Of a stretch of 29,367 nucleotides of DNA, positions 15,698 through 24,900 are shown piece after piece. The stretch's first letter is position 1, and each line of letters starts with the position of its first letter. Source of the DNA: Bacteroidales bacterium UBA6267 (GTDB taxonomy: Bacteria; Bacteroidota; Bacteroidia; Bacteroidales; UBA1556); contig DJVB01000051.1 in the NCBI GenBank assembly GCA_002440745.1, forward strand, positions 24,852 to 54,218. Reading direction: 5' to 3'. The notes beneath the pieces were generated by a model. The model was not told the origin of the DNA. It ran no database searches and saw only the letters and a list, made by a program, of their open reading frames with translations. The translations under genes and the position numbers were made by a program.

Positions 15698-16065
15698 TCG
15701 TCCCTTCGTACTCTCGCACCATCGCCTGCTCGCCCCATCGCCTGCTCGCCCAATCGCACCATCGTCCCTTCGTACTCTCGCACCATCGCCTGCACGCCCA
15801 ATCGTACCATCGTACCATCGTCCCTTCGTACTTTCGTACCATCGCCTGCTCGCCCAATCGCCCAATCGCACCATCGTTCCTTCATCCCTTCGCCCCATCG
15901 CCAGCTCGCCCAATCGCTCCATCGTACCATCGTCCCTTCGCACCATCGCCAACTCACCAACTCGCCCCATCGTCCCTTCGTACTTTCGTTCCTTCGTACC
16001 ATCATCCCTTCGCCCCATCACCAACTCGCCCCATCGTATCATCGTTCCTTCATCCCTTCGCCTGC
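15698..16065. repeat. Octamer word array: 46 phased 8-bp units (TCGNNNNN)
   Basis: From 15698 to 16065 the DNA is 46 consecutive 8-mers with no insertion or deletion (the first and last TCG are 360 bases apart, 45 x 8). Almost every unit starts TCG or TCA. Main words are TCGTCCCT, TCGTACCA, TCGCACCA, TCGCCTGC, TCGCCCCA, TCGCCCAA, TCGTACTC/T, TCGTTCCT, TCATCCCT and TCACCAAC. It ends 21 bases past the permease stop on the other strand. Open frames across it on both strands are artefacts of its composition. Confidence 0.95.
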
Positions 16066-16086
16066 TCTCCCTTCAAAAAATCCCTA

Positions 16087-17223
16087 TCACTCTTTGACAA
16101 TTTTAACATCCAAAGCATCTCGTAAGGCATTGCCTACTAACATAAATGCGAGTACCATCAACATAATAGCAAAGCCCGGCAGCAAGGCAAGATAGGCTTT
16201 GTCGAGGATTATATAGCCATAATGCTCTTTAATCATCGTTCCCCAACTTGGCATAGGTGGCTGAACTCCAATTCCGAGAAAGGACAGTCCGGCTTCTACA
16301 AGTATGGCCGAAGCAAAATTGGCCGCAGAAATTACGATTAACGGACTTGTAACATTGGGCAAAATATGTCGGAATAATATCCTGAACTTGCTATAGCCCA
16401 AGGCTATACCGGCTTCCACAAATTCTTTATTGCGAATACTCATCACCTGTCCGCGAACCACACGGGCCACTTCGACCCACATCGTCAAACCTACTGCGAT
16501 GAAAACTTGCCAAAATCCCCGCCCCAAAGCCATTGTTAGCGCAATGACCAAGAGCAATGTAGGAATACTCCACACAACATTGATAAACCACATGATTAAC
16601 TGATCCGTTTTGCCGCCATAGAAGCCTGATACCAATCCTAAACTAATGCCTATCAGCAGACTAATAAGCACTGCAATGAACCCCACGGACAAGCTCACAC
16701 GGCTTCCAATAATGATTTGACTGAGCATATCACGGCCAAAACGGTCGGTGCCTATGTGATAGGTGCGATTTATAATATGCGCCTTATTGTCGATGTGATT
16801 TTGGCTAAAGTCGGATTTGTTTAATGTAAAAATTTCCCCGTCATTTGGTTCTGAACCGGTGAATTTTTCAAAGAAAATTTGCTCGTTATCACTTGTAAAT
16901 GAATGGATTGGAATTTCATCGAATCTTGGTTTATAACCAAAAAACACGCCCTGAAGGAGTGAGGTTTTTTCAACAGGATTTTCTGAAGGAATCATCAGAA
17001 TTTGAACGAAAAATCCGGGCTTTTGAGCGGCCAATTCCAAATTTTGATTATTTGCAAACGGGGTTGAGTCCGGTGTAATCGTATAGCCAAGAATACTGAT
17101 TATCGTGGATGCTAAAATCCAGGACAAGGCAAAGAGGCCGAGCTTATTCTTTCGGAAACGAATCCAAGTTTGTTTTGAAACCGAGCCGCTGCTGATATAG
17201 TTTTTAGCCTTTCTAAATTTCAT
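16087..17223 (-). CDS. ABC transporter permease, OppC/DppC-like
   Basis: 378 aa. It is the inner-membrane permease of a peptide/nickel-type ABC importer. There is one N-terminal helix (LGLFALSWILASTIISILGY, about 28-47), then an unusually long soluble loop (about 48-155, where OppC proteins have a shorter one), then the GTDRFGRDML motif typical of OppC and five further helices. The EAA loop that docks to the ATPase is present (EAGIALGYSKFRILFRHILPN). It overlaps the AIM24 gene by one base and is the last gene of the minus-strand group. No OppB, binding protein or ATPase gene lies beside it; the usual partners must be elsewhere, as is common in Bacteroidota. Confidence 0.88.
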   Translation of the reverse strand: MKFRKAKNYISSGSVSKQTWIRFRKNKLGLFALSWILASTIISILGYTITPDSTPFANNQNLELAAQKPGFFVQILMIPSENPVEKTSLLQGVFFGYKPRFDEIPIHSFTSDNEQIFFEKFTGSEPNDGEIFTLNKSDFSQNHIDNKAHIINRTYHIGTDRFGRDMLSQIIIGSRVSLSVGFIAVLISLLIGISLGLVSGFYGGKTDQLIMWFINVVWSIPTLLLVIALTMALGRGFWQVFIAVGLTMWVEVARVVRGQVMSIRNKEFVEAGIALGYSKFRILFRHILPNVTSPLIVISAANFASAILVEAGLSFLGIGVQPPMPSWGTMIKEHYGYIILDKAYLALLPGFAIMLMVLAFMLVGNALRDALDVKIVKE

Positions 17224-17993
17224 TAAAAACGTTTATCCCCTCCTAAAATTCCACCTAAGATGTCGCCGCCAAGACCACCAATTCCTTTGCTTTCTCCACG
17301 ATTTCGCATGGTTGCTGCAGCTACACGGTCTGCTAAACGTGAAAACGGTAAACTCTGCATCAGAACTTTTCCCGGGCCTGTGAGATGAGCCAAAAACAAA
17401 CCTTCGCCGCCAAACAAAGCATTTTTAAATCCACCAACAAATTTTATATCATAATCGACTGTAGGCGAAAGACCTACAAGGCAACCTGTGTCGAGACGGA
17501 GTTGCTCGCCTACACCTAAATCTTTTTCTACAATGGTGCCGCCTGCATGAATAAATGCTAAGCCATCGCCTGTAAGTCGTTGAAGGATAAAACCTTCGCC
17601 ACCAAAGAAACCTGCCCCCAAACGTTTAGTAAAAGCAATATCGATGTCAACACCATTGGCAGCGCAAAGAAAACCGTCACGCTGAACGATAAATTCCCCG
17701 CCTAAAGCTCTTAAATCAAGTGGTTTGATTTTTCCAGGATAAGGTGCTCCAAAGGCAACATGACCTTTTCCACGGCCACCATGAACAAAGGAAGTGATGA
17801 AAAAGCCGTCTCCGGTGAGCATTCTTTTAAAACCTTTGAAAATGCCGCCACCCGTACCGGTATTCATCTCGATTCCTTGGGTCATATACATCATCGTTCC
17901 AACTTCTGCTCTTACGCCTTCACCCGGATCCAATTCAATCTCGACGATTTGCATATCGTCACCTATAATTTTATAGTCTATAATGTCGTTCAT
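17223..17993 (-). CDS. AIM24 (TIGR00266) family protein
   Basis: 256 aa. The family is a beta-rich double-psi fold related to mitochondrial AIM24, with unclear function. Family blocks are visible: EIELDPGEGVRAEVGTMMYM at the start, GTGGGIFKGFKRMLTGDGFF, the FAAP-like GAPYPGKIKPLDL, and a long GFFGGEGFILQRLTGDG repeat pair (a second GGEGLFLAHLTGPG occurs near 195). The C-terminus is glycine-rich (GGLGGDILGGILGGD), as in many bacterial members. It is soluble and without a signal peptide. It starts 11 bases after the phosphatase stop and overlaps the permease start by one base, so translation is coupled. Confidence 0.9.
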   Translation of the reverse strand: MNDIIDYKIIGDDMQIVEIELDPGEGVRAEVGTMMYMTQGIEMNTGTGGGIFKGFKRMLTGDGFFITSFVHGGRGKGHVAFGAPYPGKIKPLDLRALGGEFIVQRDGFLCAANGVDIDIAFTKRLGAGFFGGEGFILQRLTGDGLAFIHAGGTIVEKDLGVGEQLRLDTGCLVGLSPTVDYDIKFVGGFKNALFGGEGLFLAHLTGPGKVLMQSLPFSRLADRVAAATMRNRGESKGIGGLGGDILGGILGGDKRF

Positions 17994-18004
17994 ATTTGGT
18001 TAAT

Positions 18005-18466
18005 TTATTGATTTGAAATGTTTTGTGCAAGTACTTCAGCCGATTCGCTTAGCATTTTAAACACCTTGGCAAATCCACTGTCTCCTCCATAATATGGGTC
18101 AGGAACCGGAATGTTTTGCGCCGGATATGCAAGATTCATAAACATTTCAATCTTATGTTTATGCGCATCAGGTGCCATCATCATCACATTGGAATAATTA
18201 GTATGATCCATCACAAAAATATGGTCAAAGTATTCAAAATCAGCAGGTTTTATTTGACGGGCTCGAAGTTGTGAAATGTCAATACTATGCTTTCGAAGTT
18301 CGGCTTGTGCACGATAGTCCGGCGATTCACCGCTGTGAAAAGAAATAGTGCCTGCTGAATCCAATTCAGCCTTAATGCCATTTTTTTCAAAAACATCTCT
18401 AACAATTCCTTCCGCCATTGGAGAACGGCAAATATTTCCCATACATACAAATAGTATCTTCTTCAT
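18005..18466 (-). CDS. Low-molecular-weight protein tyrosine phosphatase
   Basis: 153 aa. Signature loop C-x5-R-S is at the N-terminus (VCMGNICRSPMAEG, C8 to R14), and the general acid loop DPYYGG lies near the C-terminus (VPDPYYGGDSGF). These are the complete catalytic elements of the family, which dephosphorylates tyrosine on proteins such as polysaccharide-export kinases, or free arginine-phosphate in some members. I set the start at the ATG at 18466: a TTG two codons upstream would give MVMKK and leave only 1 base to the preceding stop, while the ATG leaves 7. No kinase gene is near, so its substrate is unknown. Confidence 0.92.
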   Translation of the reverse strand: MKKILFVCMGNICRSPMAEGIVRDVFEKNGIKAELDSAGTISFHSGESPDYRAQAELRKHSIDISQLRARQIKPADFEYFDHIFVMDHTNYSNVMMMAPDAHKHKIEMFMNLAYPAQNIPVPDPYYGGDSGFAKVFKMLSESAEVLAQNISNQ

Positions 18467-18473
18467 AACCAAT

Positions 18474-18851
18474 CTATTTCTTAGTTCTATGCCGACCTTG
18501 ACGCCTTCTTTTCCATAGGATATAGTTTAGTTTAATTCGGCGAATCAAACCATAACGCATCCAATATTTTCCCCAATTTACATTTTCCCAAAGCCGCTCG
18601 TGAACATAATAAATGAGCATTTTTGTGATAGCTTCTACGCCAACAGCAGCGCCAATCACAGCAGTTGCAACCTTTTCACCGGTGGAGAAATAAAAAACAA
18701 TAAAGGTGGTAACCGAAGCCACAATACGCCAACTCACCGTCTTTGCGATAGTTCGGAAAGGACTGGCTTTTTCAACACGCTTTTGCTTCGGAACATACAC
18801 GCCGTCAATCAATTCAAACTCTTTAGTTTCGTCCGACTTTAATGTCTTCAT
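18474..18851 (-). CDS. DUF2061 family membrane protein
   Basis: 125 aa. Residues about 30-100 show the DUF2061 pattern: R-x-IAKTVSWRIVASVTTF as the first helix, then FSTGEKVATAVIGAAVGVE and KMLIYYVHERLWENVNWG, the family's conserved end. Two short hydrophobic helices are expected. The N-terminal 25 residues are charged and the tail is strongly basic (RRIKLNYILWKRRRQGRHR). Function is unknown; in some genomes the domain sits beside sulfate assimilation genes, which are not seen here. The start is 26 bases after the TAXI-TerB gene's stop and the stop 7 before the phosphatase ATG, so it belongs to one operon. Confidence 0.88.
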   Translation of the reverse strand: MKTLKSDETKEFELIDGVYVPKQKRVEKASPFRTIAKTVSWRIVASVTTFIVFYFSTGEKVATAVIGAAVGVEAITKMLIYYVHERLWENVNWGKYWMRYGLIRRIKLNYILWKRRRQGRHRTKK

Positions 18852-18877
18852 ATTTTTGGGTTAATTATTTCAATCGT

Positions 18878-20731
18878 TTATTGGTGTAAAACATTTTTCA
18901 CAAATTCTTCATCCATCAGTTGTTTCGGCTTAACAACCACCGAAAAAAAGTTCATCGAGCGATATTGCGCTGAAATCATCTCGGCATATCTTTCCGAAAA
19001 ATAGGGTTGGGAAAGGTAAGCATAGCCTCCTGCAATCCGCTCCCTGAGGAGGTTTGGAATACGGGCGCTTATCGCTTCATCCTGTTCCGAATTTTGTGGA
19101 ACAAGGGCAACTTGATATACTTGTAATTCGTTTTCTTTATTTAAATAAACTGCAATTTGTCCTTCCAATTCATCGATGATAAGTTGCTCTTCCTCAGTGA
19201 CTATTTCATCAATATTGACTAAAATATTGAATACATCTCGTAGCTGTGTAACCTGGTCTTCGGGAGGCGAAGTTTTTAAGTAATCTGCCAAAGCTTGTTT
19301 GATTTTTTCAAAACGATCACCGGATTCATGCACATATTTCTGAATGTGAACCCAATCAACCGAAATGCCCCATTCCTGAGCAAAATGTTCGATATATTCT
19401 TTTTCGCGGTCATCCAAGTCCTCATCCACCATTGCCATTCTGCCCAAAATTTCTATTATCTTTTCAGCACCGGCAGGCTTGAAAAAGACCTTGGCCAAAT
19501 CTCCGGCTTCCTTGCGTTCCAAGTTTAAAGCTCTGAATAATAGTCGTATATATCCAACACCACGGTTGGCTTGAACCCAAATACCCATGCCAATCATAGT
19601 GCTAACCAAACTGCTACCTATCCACATAATATTGGCTGAAAACTGTGGAATTCCTCCATCGTGCAGATTCTTGAAAGCAAAGGACATATTGATAAGAATG
19701 CTGATAAACATGGCCGATATAGATATACTTTCAGCAACGACTTTCTCATGTTTTCTTTTCCATAATTTATTGATTATGAAATAGATTTGTATTAAACTCA
19801 AAAGAGCAGCAAGATAGGCGACCAATAGCGAAACAAAGTCGAGACTTATGAATTTTTTTCTGTAAACGGGCCAGTCAATTCCATCCATATTGGTGAAGTC
19901 AACATCGTCCCATTTGGGATGTGAGAGTTTGTTTTTTTGTATTCCGGTCAGATTGCCTTTTAAATCATTGTATAAACTTTCAACAATTAAATCGGTGCTA
20001 TCGTTGACGTTTCGCGTGTTGATGGCGAGTAATGAACGTACAGATATAGTTTGTACGTCTTGCTTCGACCAATCATAGACTCCTTTTTCGATGGTTTTTG
20101 TCAGGTAAAAATCCTTTAAACTTTCAGAAGTAATGGGCACTAATTTAATAAGTTGCTGAAGATTAGAGGATAGTGATTTTAACAGGTTTGATGGAGCAGC
20201 TCCAACGTAAAAAAACGCATCAATAGAGTCGTTTATAAGAGCGGTAAAGGATTGTTCAAAAGGGAGATTAATGGAATTCCACTTTAAACCGGTTTTATAT
20301 TGAATAAAGGTTGCTGTGATGCTTGTTCCTGATTTTTCGGAACCTATGCCTACGCGCTTTCCTTGTAAGTCTTCCAAGCTTTTTATATCGTCCCCATTGC
20401 GACTAATCAGATGAACTTCTTCGGCGTAAAGTGGCAACATCACTTTCAAATATTCCTTAATGGCCGGATTTTGCATCTCGTTGTACAAAAGCACATCGTA
20501 TTGCAGAAATCCCAACTGAATGCTGTCGTTCAATAGCCTGCTGATGTTTTCCTTGCTTCCGGCAGTGGTAAAAATCTGAATGGGAACGTCTGTATTATTT
20601 TTAATATCAATCGCAAACTGATTATAGATTTCACCTTCAAGTCCCGATACAAGCCGCAGTTGAGCATTGGTTGCCAAGCTAAAAAAAGTTGTAATCAATA
20701 CGGCGATTAAAGTTAGATAACGACTTCTCAT
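18878..20731 (-). CDS. Exported TAXI/NMT1-like binding domain, membrane and TerB-like fusion protein
   Basis: 617 aa from the ATG at 20731. I chose this start because it gives a clean signal peptide (YLTLIAVLITTFFSLATNAQ) and because a -7 element lies between it and the upstream in-frame ATG at 20770, placing that ATG before the transcription start. Order: signal peptide; periplasmic binding domain like TAXI/NMT1 TRAP solute receptors (about 25-290, with LEDLQGKRVGIGSEKSGT and IDAFFYVGAAPSN); hydrophobic helices at about 297-390 (SLLVAYLAALLSLIQIYFI, ISAMFISILINMSF, IMWIGSSLVSTMIGMGI); a cytoplasmic TerB-like all-alpha domain (about 420-530, EKIIEILGRMAMVDEDLDDREKEYI); and an unrecognised C-terminal beta domain. 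It may sense a periplasmic ligand and signal inside; first gene of its operon. Confidence 0.75.
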   Translation of the reverse strand: MRSRYLTLIAVLITTFFSLATNAQLRLVSGLEGEIYNQFAIDIKNNTDVPIQIFTTAGSKENISRLLNDSIQLGFLQYDVLLYNEMQNPAIKEYLKVMLPLYAEEVHLISRNGDDIKSLEDLQGKRVGIGSEKSGTSITATFIQYKTGLKWNSINLPFEQSFTALINDSIDAFFYVGAAPSNLLKSLSSNLQQLIKLVPITSESLKDFYLTKTIEKGVYDWSKQDVQTISVRSLLAINTRNVNDSTDLIVESLYNDLKGNLTGIQKNKLSHPKWDDVDFTNMDGIDWPVYRKKFISLDFVSLLVAYLAALLSLIQIYFIINKLWKRKHEKVVAESISISAMFISILINMSFAFKNLHDGGIPQFSANIMWIGSSLVSTMIGMGIWVQANRGVGYIRLLFRALNLERKEAGDLAKVFFKPAGAEKIIEILGRMAMVDEDLDDREKEYIEHFAQEWGISVDWVHIQKYVHESGDRFEKIKQALADYLKTSPPEDQVTQLRDVFNILVNIDEIVTEEEQLIIDELEGQIAVYLNKENELQVYQVALVPQNSEQDEAISARIPNLLRERIAGGYAYLSQPYFSERYAEMISAQYRSMNFFSVVVKPKQLMDEEFVKNVLHQ

Positions 20732-20747
20732 ATAAACAGTATTTGAT

Positions 20748-20756
20748 GCAAAGTTA
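20748..20756 (-). promoter_or_regulatory. Candidate -7 element TAACTTTGC
   Basis: Perfect TAnnTTTG followed by C on the minus strand. The start would be near 20741, about 10 bases upstream of the ATG at 20731. No good -33 TTG was found. It decides the start of the downstream gene. Confidence 0.55.
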
Positions 20757-20832
20757 AAAAAACTTCGCATGGTATGATTCTTTTTAGTGCGTCAAAAAAA
20801 AGAAGTAAATTCAATTGAACGAAATGGGTTTT

Positions 20833-21936
20833 TTAGTCTCGTTCGGGGTAGTTTTCCATACAAGCCAGCCAATAAGGATACATTAAATGATGCACAAAAA
20901 TTCCTTTATTCGAAGGATTAAAATAGTTTTGGTGATAGGCCTGCTGAGGTACTAAAATCACCGGAGTTCCTGCTGTTGAATAATCAAAACTTTCCACAAA
21001 ATCGGGCTTGACGGCTTGAGGTAGAAATTCTTGAATGAATTGAAAAGTTTTGTTTCCCAAATATTTAATATAACGTTTTCGGGCTTTCTCAGTAGAACGA
21101 TCGAGTTTTTTGTAAATACGTTTTAGGTAAATCCTTTGGAAAAACTTCATGTTTTTAAAGACTTTTTCGATATTGGCGAAAGGACTTATTTGGTTAATGT
21201 CGTCGAGAGTTTGAATGGCAAAAGGAACCTCAGGAACCCAGTCAAGCGTGTTGACAACTCGCAAACCCCAGCCACCTCGAGTTATAAAGTCGTAATCATA
21301 AGAATAGTAAAGATTTCCGGGCTTTGGTGCAGCACTGCTATAGGTTTTTATAATGATGTCTTCCGGTAATTGTTGAGGGTGGTAATAAAGAAAACTGCGC
21401 AGTAAAAAGGCAATTGCCCCTCCTTGACTATGGCCAAATATCACAAAATTTCGGTATCCGGCCTTATATTGTTGCTTCATTTGGGAAATGATGTCGGGAG
21501 CCATGCTTAACATGCCAATCATCCAACCGGAATGCACATAAGCCCGCGGGTTTTCAGCGACTTTATAGTTGATTAGACCAGTGCTGTCGAATTGGATTTT
21601 CCCCGTAGAGGGCAACATTCCGGCTGTAAAATTCTCTAACCAACTCTCATTTTTCATAGTTGTGCCTCGAATGCTGATAACACATAAACCCTTGCTCTTA
21701 TTGGTCCAAATCTCAAAGCGATTATCTAAACCTGTGATAGGAGAGACGTATTCTCGTTTGAAATTTGCAGGCCAAGGCAACATGAGTTTAAACTTTGTGG
21801 AATCGGATTGCCGTTCCGAGATTTTGAGAAAGGTACGATATTCATCAGCATCGAAACCGGGTTTTAATATCGATTGAGCAAGAACATTTCCGGTAATTAA
21901 TAGGCTGGTAATGAAGAGAATAAAGTAATATTTCAT
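20833..21936 (-). CDS. Secreted class 3 lipase-like alpha/beta hydrolase
   Basis: 367 aa with a signal peptide (FILFITSLLITGNVLAQ), so it is periplasmic or secreted. The nucleophile elbow GHSQGG is at residues 168-173 (S170), preceded by the RGT motif (VISIRGTTMKNESW) typical of the lipase 3 (fungal lipase-like) family, whose RGT loop contributes to the oxyanion hole. The likely acid is D232 (NTLDWVPEVP, a conserved DxVP block) and the base H349 or H350 (GIFVHHLMYPY). The natural ester substrate is unknown. It starts 44 bases after carB ends on the same strand; a degenerate GAATTTTG -7 element at 21963-21971 may serve it. Confidence 0.88.
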   Translation of the reverse strand: MKYYFILFITSLLITGNVLAQSILKPGFDADEYRTFLKISERQSDSTKFKLMLPWPANFKREYVSPITGLDNRFEIWTNKSKGLCVISIRGTTMKNESWLENFTAGMLPSTGKIQFDSTGLINYKVAENPRAYVHSGWMIGMLSMAPDIISQMKQQYKAGYRNFVIFGHSQGGAIAFLLRSFLYYHPQQLPEDIIIKTYSSAAPKPGNLYYSYDYDFITRGGWGLRVVNTLDWVPEVPFAIQTLDDINQISPFANIEKVFKNMKFFQRIYLKRIYKKLDRSTEKARKRYIKYLGNKTFQFIQEFLPQAVKPDFVESFDYSTAGTPVILVPQQAYHQNYFNPSNKGIFVHHLMYPYWLACMENYPERD

Positions 21937-21980
21937 GTTTGATTTCGTTTAGTGTTATGTCTGCAAAATTCGTTAATTTT

Positions 21981-24900
21981 CTATTTCTGCCTGCTAAAAT
22001 ATTCTCCCATACTTTTTATGCTAATCTCATCCGGTGTTAGTTTGCAGAATGCTGTGATGAATGCGGAAGCTAAGCGTGCGTTTGTTATCAAAGGAATATT
22101 CATATCCACAGCCATGCGCCGTATCGTGTAATCGTTTTGCAATTCGCTGTCAGTCAAGTTTTTGGGAATGTTTATCACAAAATCAAATTGTTTGTTCTGC
22201 ATAAAATCAACAACATTGGGCTTTTCTTGGCTATCAGGCCAATGAACTACCATTGCATCAATGCCGTTAGCCATGAGAAAATCGGCCGTGCCTTTTGTGG
22301 CATAAAGTTGTAAACCCCTTTCTTTCATAAGCTTACAAGAGTTGAGCAATTCAATTTTCGATCTGATATCGCCCGAGGAAACCAAGACCCCTTTCTTCGG
22401 AATTTGATATCCAACCGAAATCATTGCCTTGAAAACAGCCTCGTAATAATCGTCACCAATACAGCCTACTTCACCTGTGGAAGCCATATCAACACCCAAA
22501 ACGGGGTCGGCTTGCGACAAACGGCTGAAGGAGAATTGTGAAGCTTTCACGCCGATATGGTCAATATCGAATATGGATTTAAAATCCCGCTTAACTTCCT
22601 TGCCCATAATGACTTCCGTTGCAATTTCAATGAAGTTTTCGTTGAGAAGTTTTGATACAAACGGGAAGGATCGACTTGCTCTCAAATTACACTCTATCAC
22701 CTTGATTGAGTTGTCTTTAGCAAGGAATTGTATGTTGAAAGGTCCGGTAATTTTCAATTCTTGTGCAATGGAGCGGGCAATGGACTTGATACGTCTGATA
22801 GTTTCGATATAAACTTTTTGCGCAGGAAAAACCAAAGTAGCATCGCCGCTATGCACGCCTGCAAATTCGATATGCTCAGAAATAGCGTAAATAATCACCT
22901 GTCCGTCTTTGGCCACAGCATCAAACTCTATTTCCTTGGCCTGACTGATGAATTCGCTCACGACCACTGGATATTGTTTGGAAACTTTAGCGGCTAAACG
23001 GAGAAATTTATCCAACTCACTTATATTACTAACCACATTCATTGCTGCACCCGAAAGCACATAAGAGGGGCGTATAAGAACCGGAAAACCAACCTGTTGC
23101 ACAAAATGCTCCACATCTTCTAAGCTGCTCATTTCCTTCCAGCGGGGCTGGTCGATGCCTAAGTTGTCGAGCATCTCGGAGAATTTATGCCGATTTTCAG
23201 CCCGGTCGATGGATAGGGGTGAAGTACCCAGAATTTTAACGCCATAATCGTTTAGTCTCGGTGCTAAATTATTGGGAATCTGACCGCCAACAGAAACTAT
23301 AACACCTTCTGGTTGTTCAAATTCAAGAATATCCATGACACGTTCAAAGCTGAGCTCATCGAAATAAAGCTTGTCCGACATATCAAAATCGGTACTGACA
23401 GTCTCAGGATTAAAGTTGATTATCACTGATTTATAACCATTTTTGCGTATGGTTTCCGCTGCTTGAACGCTACTCCAATCAAACTCCACACTGCTTCCGA
23501 TTCGGTAGGCCCCTGAGCCCAAAACCACAATCGATTGGCTGTTTTCGTCCCGTTTGATGTCGTCGGTATCCCCGTGATAGGTCAAATACAAGTAGTTTGT
23601 TTTTGCAGGATATTCCGCGGCCATTGTGTCGATTTGCTTCACATAAGGCCTGATGTTCATTCTTTTTCTTTGCTCTCTGACCTGAATCAAATCTGCTTCG
23701 ATTTTTTCGTTGCCGCCTTTTAAAACGCTTCTTGCTATCTGAAAATCGCTAAAACCTAATTTCTTGACATATAATAAATTAGAATAGGTTAATTCATCTA
23801 AAGAATTATGAGTCTGAAGAAGCTTTTCTGCTTCAAATATTCCTTTAAGCTTGTGCAAAAACCATGAATCAATACCCGTAAGTTGGTGAATCTGCTCCAC
23901 GGAAAAGCCTTTTTCGAACGCCTGCTCAATTACGAAAATGCGCATGTCGGTCGGACTTAAAAGCTCTTTCTCTATGTCAAATTCAGGAAGGTTTAAATTG
24001 CCCGTAAAACCATGCATTCCCTGACCAATCATGCGCAAACCTTTTTGAATGGCTTCTTCGAAACTTCGTCCGATGGCCATCACTTCCCCAACCGATTTCA
24101 TGGACGAACCTAACTGCCGTTCTACGCCACTGAATTTAGCCAAATCCCAGCGAGGGACTTTACAAACTATATAATCCAAAGCCGGTTCAAAAAAAGCTGA
24201 TGTTGAACCTGTTACAACATTTTTTAATTCCGTAAGCTTATAGCCTAATGCTAATTTTGCGGCAATAAATGCCAAGGGATAACCCGTTGCTTTCGAAGCT
24301 AAAGCGCTGCTCCGCGAAAGTCGGGCATTCACCTCTATCACCCGATATTCCTCACTTTTGGGGTCGAGTGCGTATTGGACATTGCATTCGCCAATAATTC
24401 CTAACTTTTTGATTATCTGGATGGAAGTTTGTCGCAAAAGATGAAACTCACGATTGGTAAGGGTTTGAGAAGGTGCAACCACAATACTTTCGCCCGTATG
24501 AATTCCTAGTGGATCGAAGTTTTCCATATTACAAACGGTGATGCAATTATCTGCAGCGTCTCTAACTACTTCGTATTCAATCTCCTTCCAACCCTTCAAC
24601 GATTCTTCTACTAAGACTTGAGGACTGTATGCAAAGGCGGCTCCTGCTTTTTTTCTTAACTCCGTTTCGTTACCACAAAAACCGCTACCGCGTCCGCCTA
24701 AGGTAAACGCAGCCCTGATGATGACCGGATATCCGATTTCGTTGGCAATTTCTGCCGCTTCGTCAACAGATTGTGAGGCGCGACTTTTTGGAGTATGCAC
24801 GTTCATGGATCTTAGAAAATCTGCGAATAATTGCCTGTCTTCGGTTAGTTGAATGGCTTCAACCGGAGTTCCTAAAACCTTGATATTATGTAATTTGAAG

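Noticed and set aside
15698..16065. CRISPR array
   Set aside because: Units are 8 bp without spacers, and there are no cas genes. The heptamer arrays fail for the same reason.
15587..16195. Long open frames on both strands across the octamer array
   Set aside because: They exist because an 8-bp TCG-word repeat has few stops; products are repetitive peptides that overlap the permease gene and have no start context.
20732..20770. Upstream in-frame start of the TAXI-TerB gene
   Set aside because: It lies before the candidate -7 element and would spoil the signal peptide.
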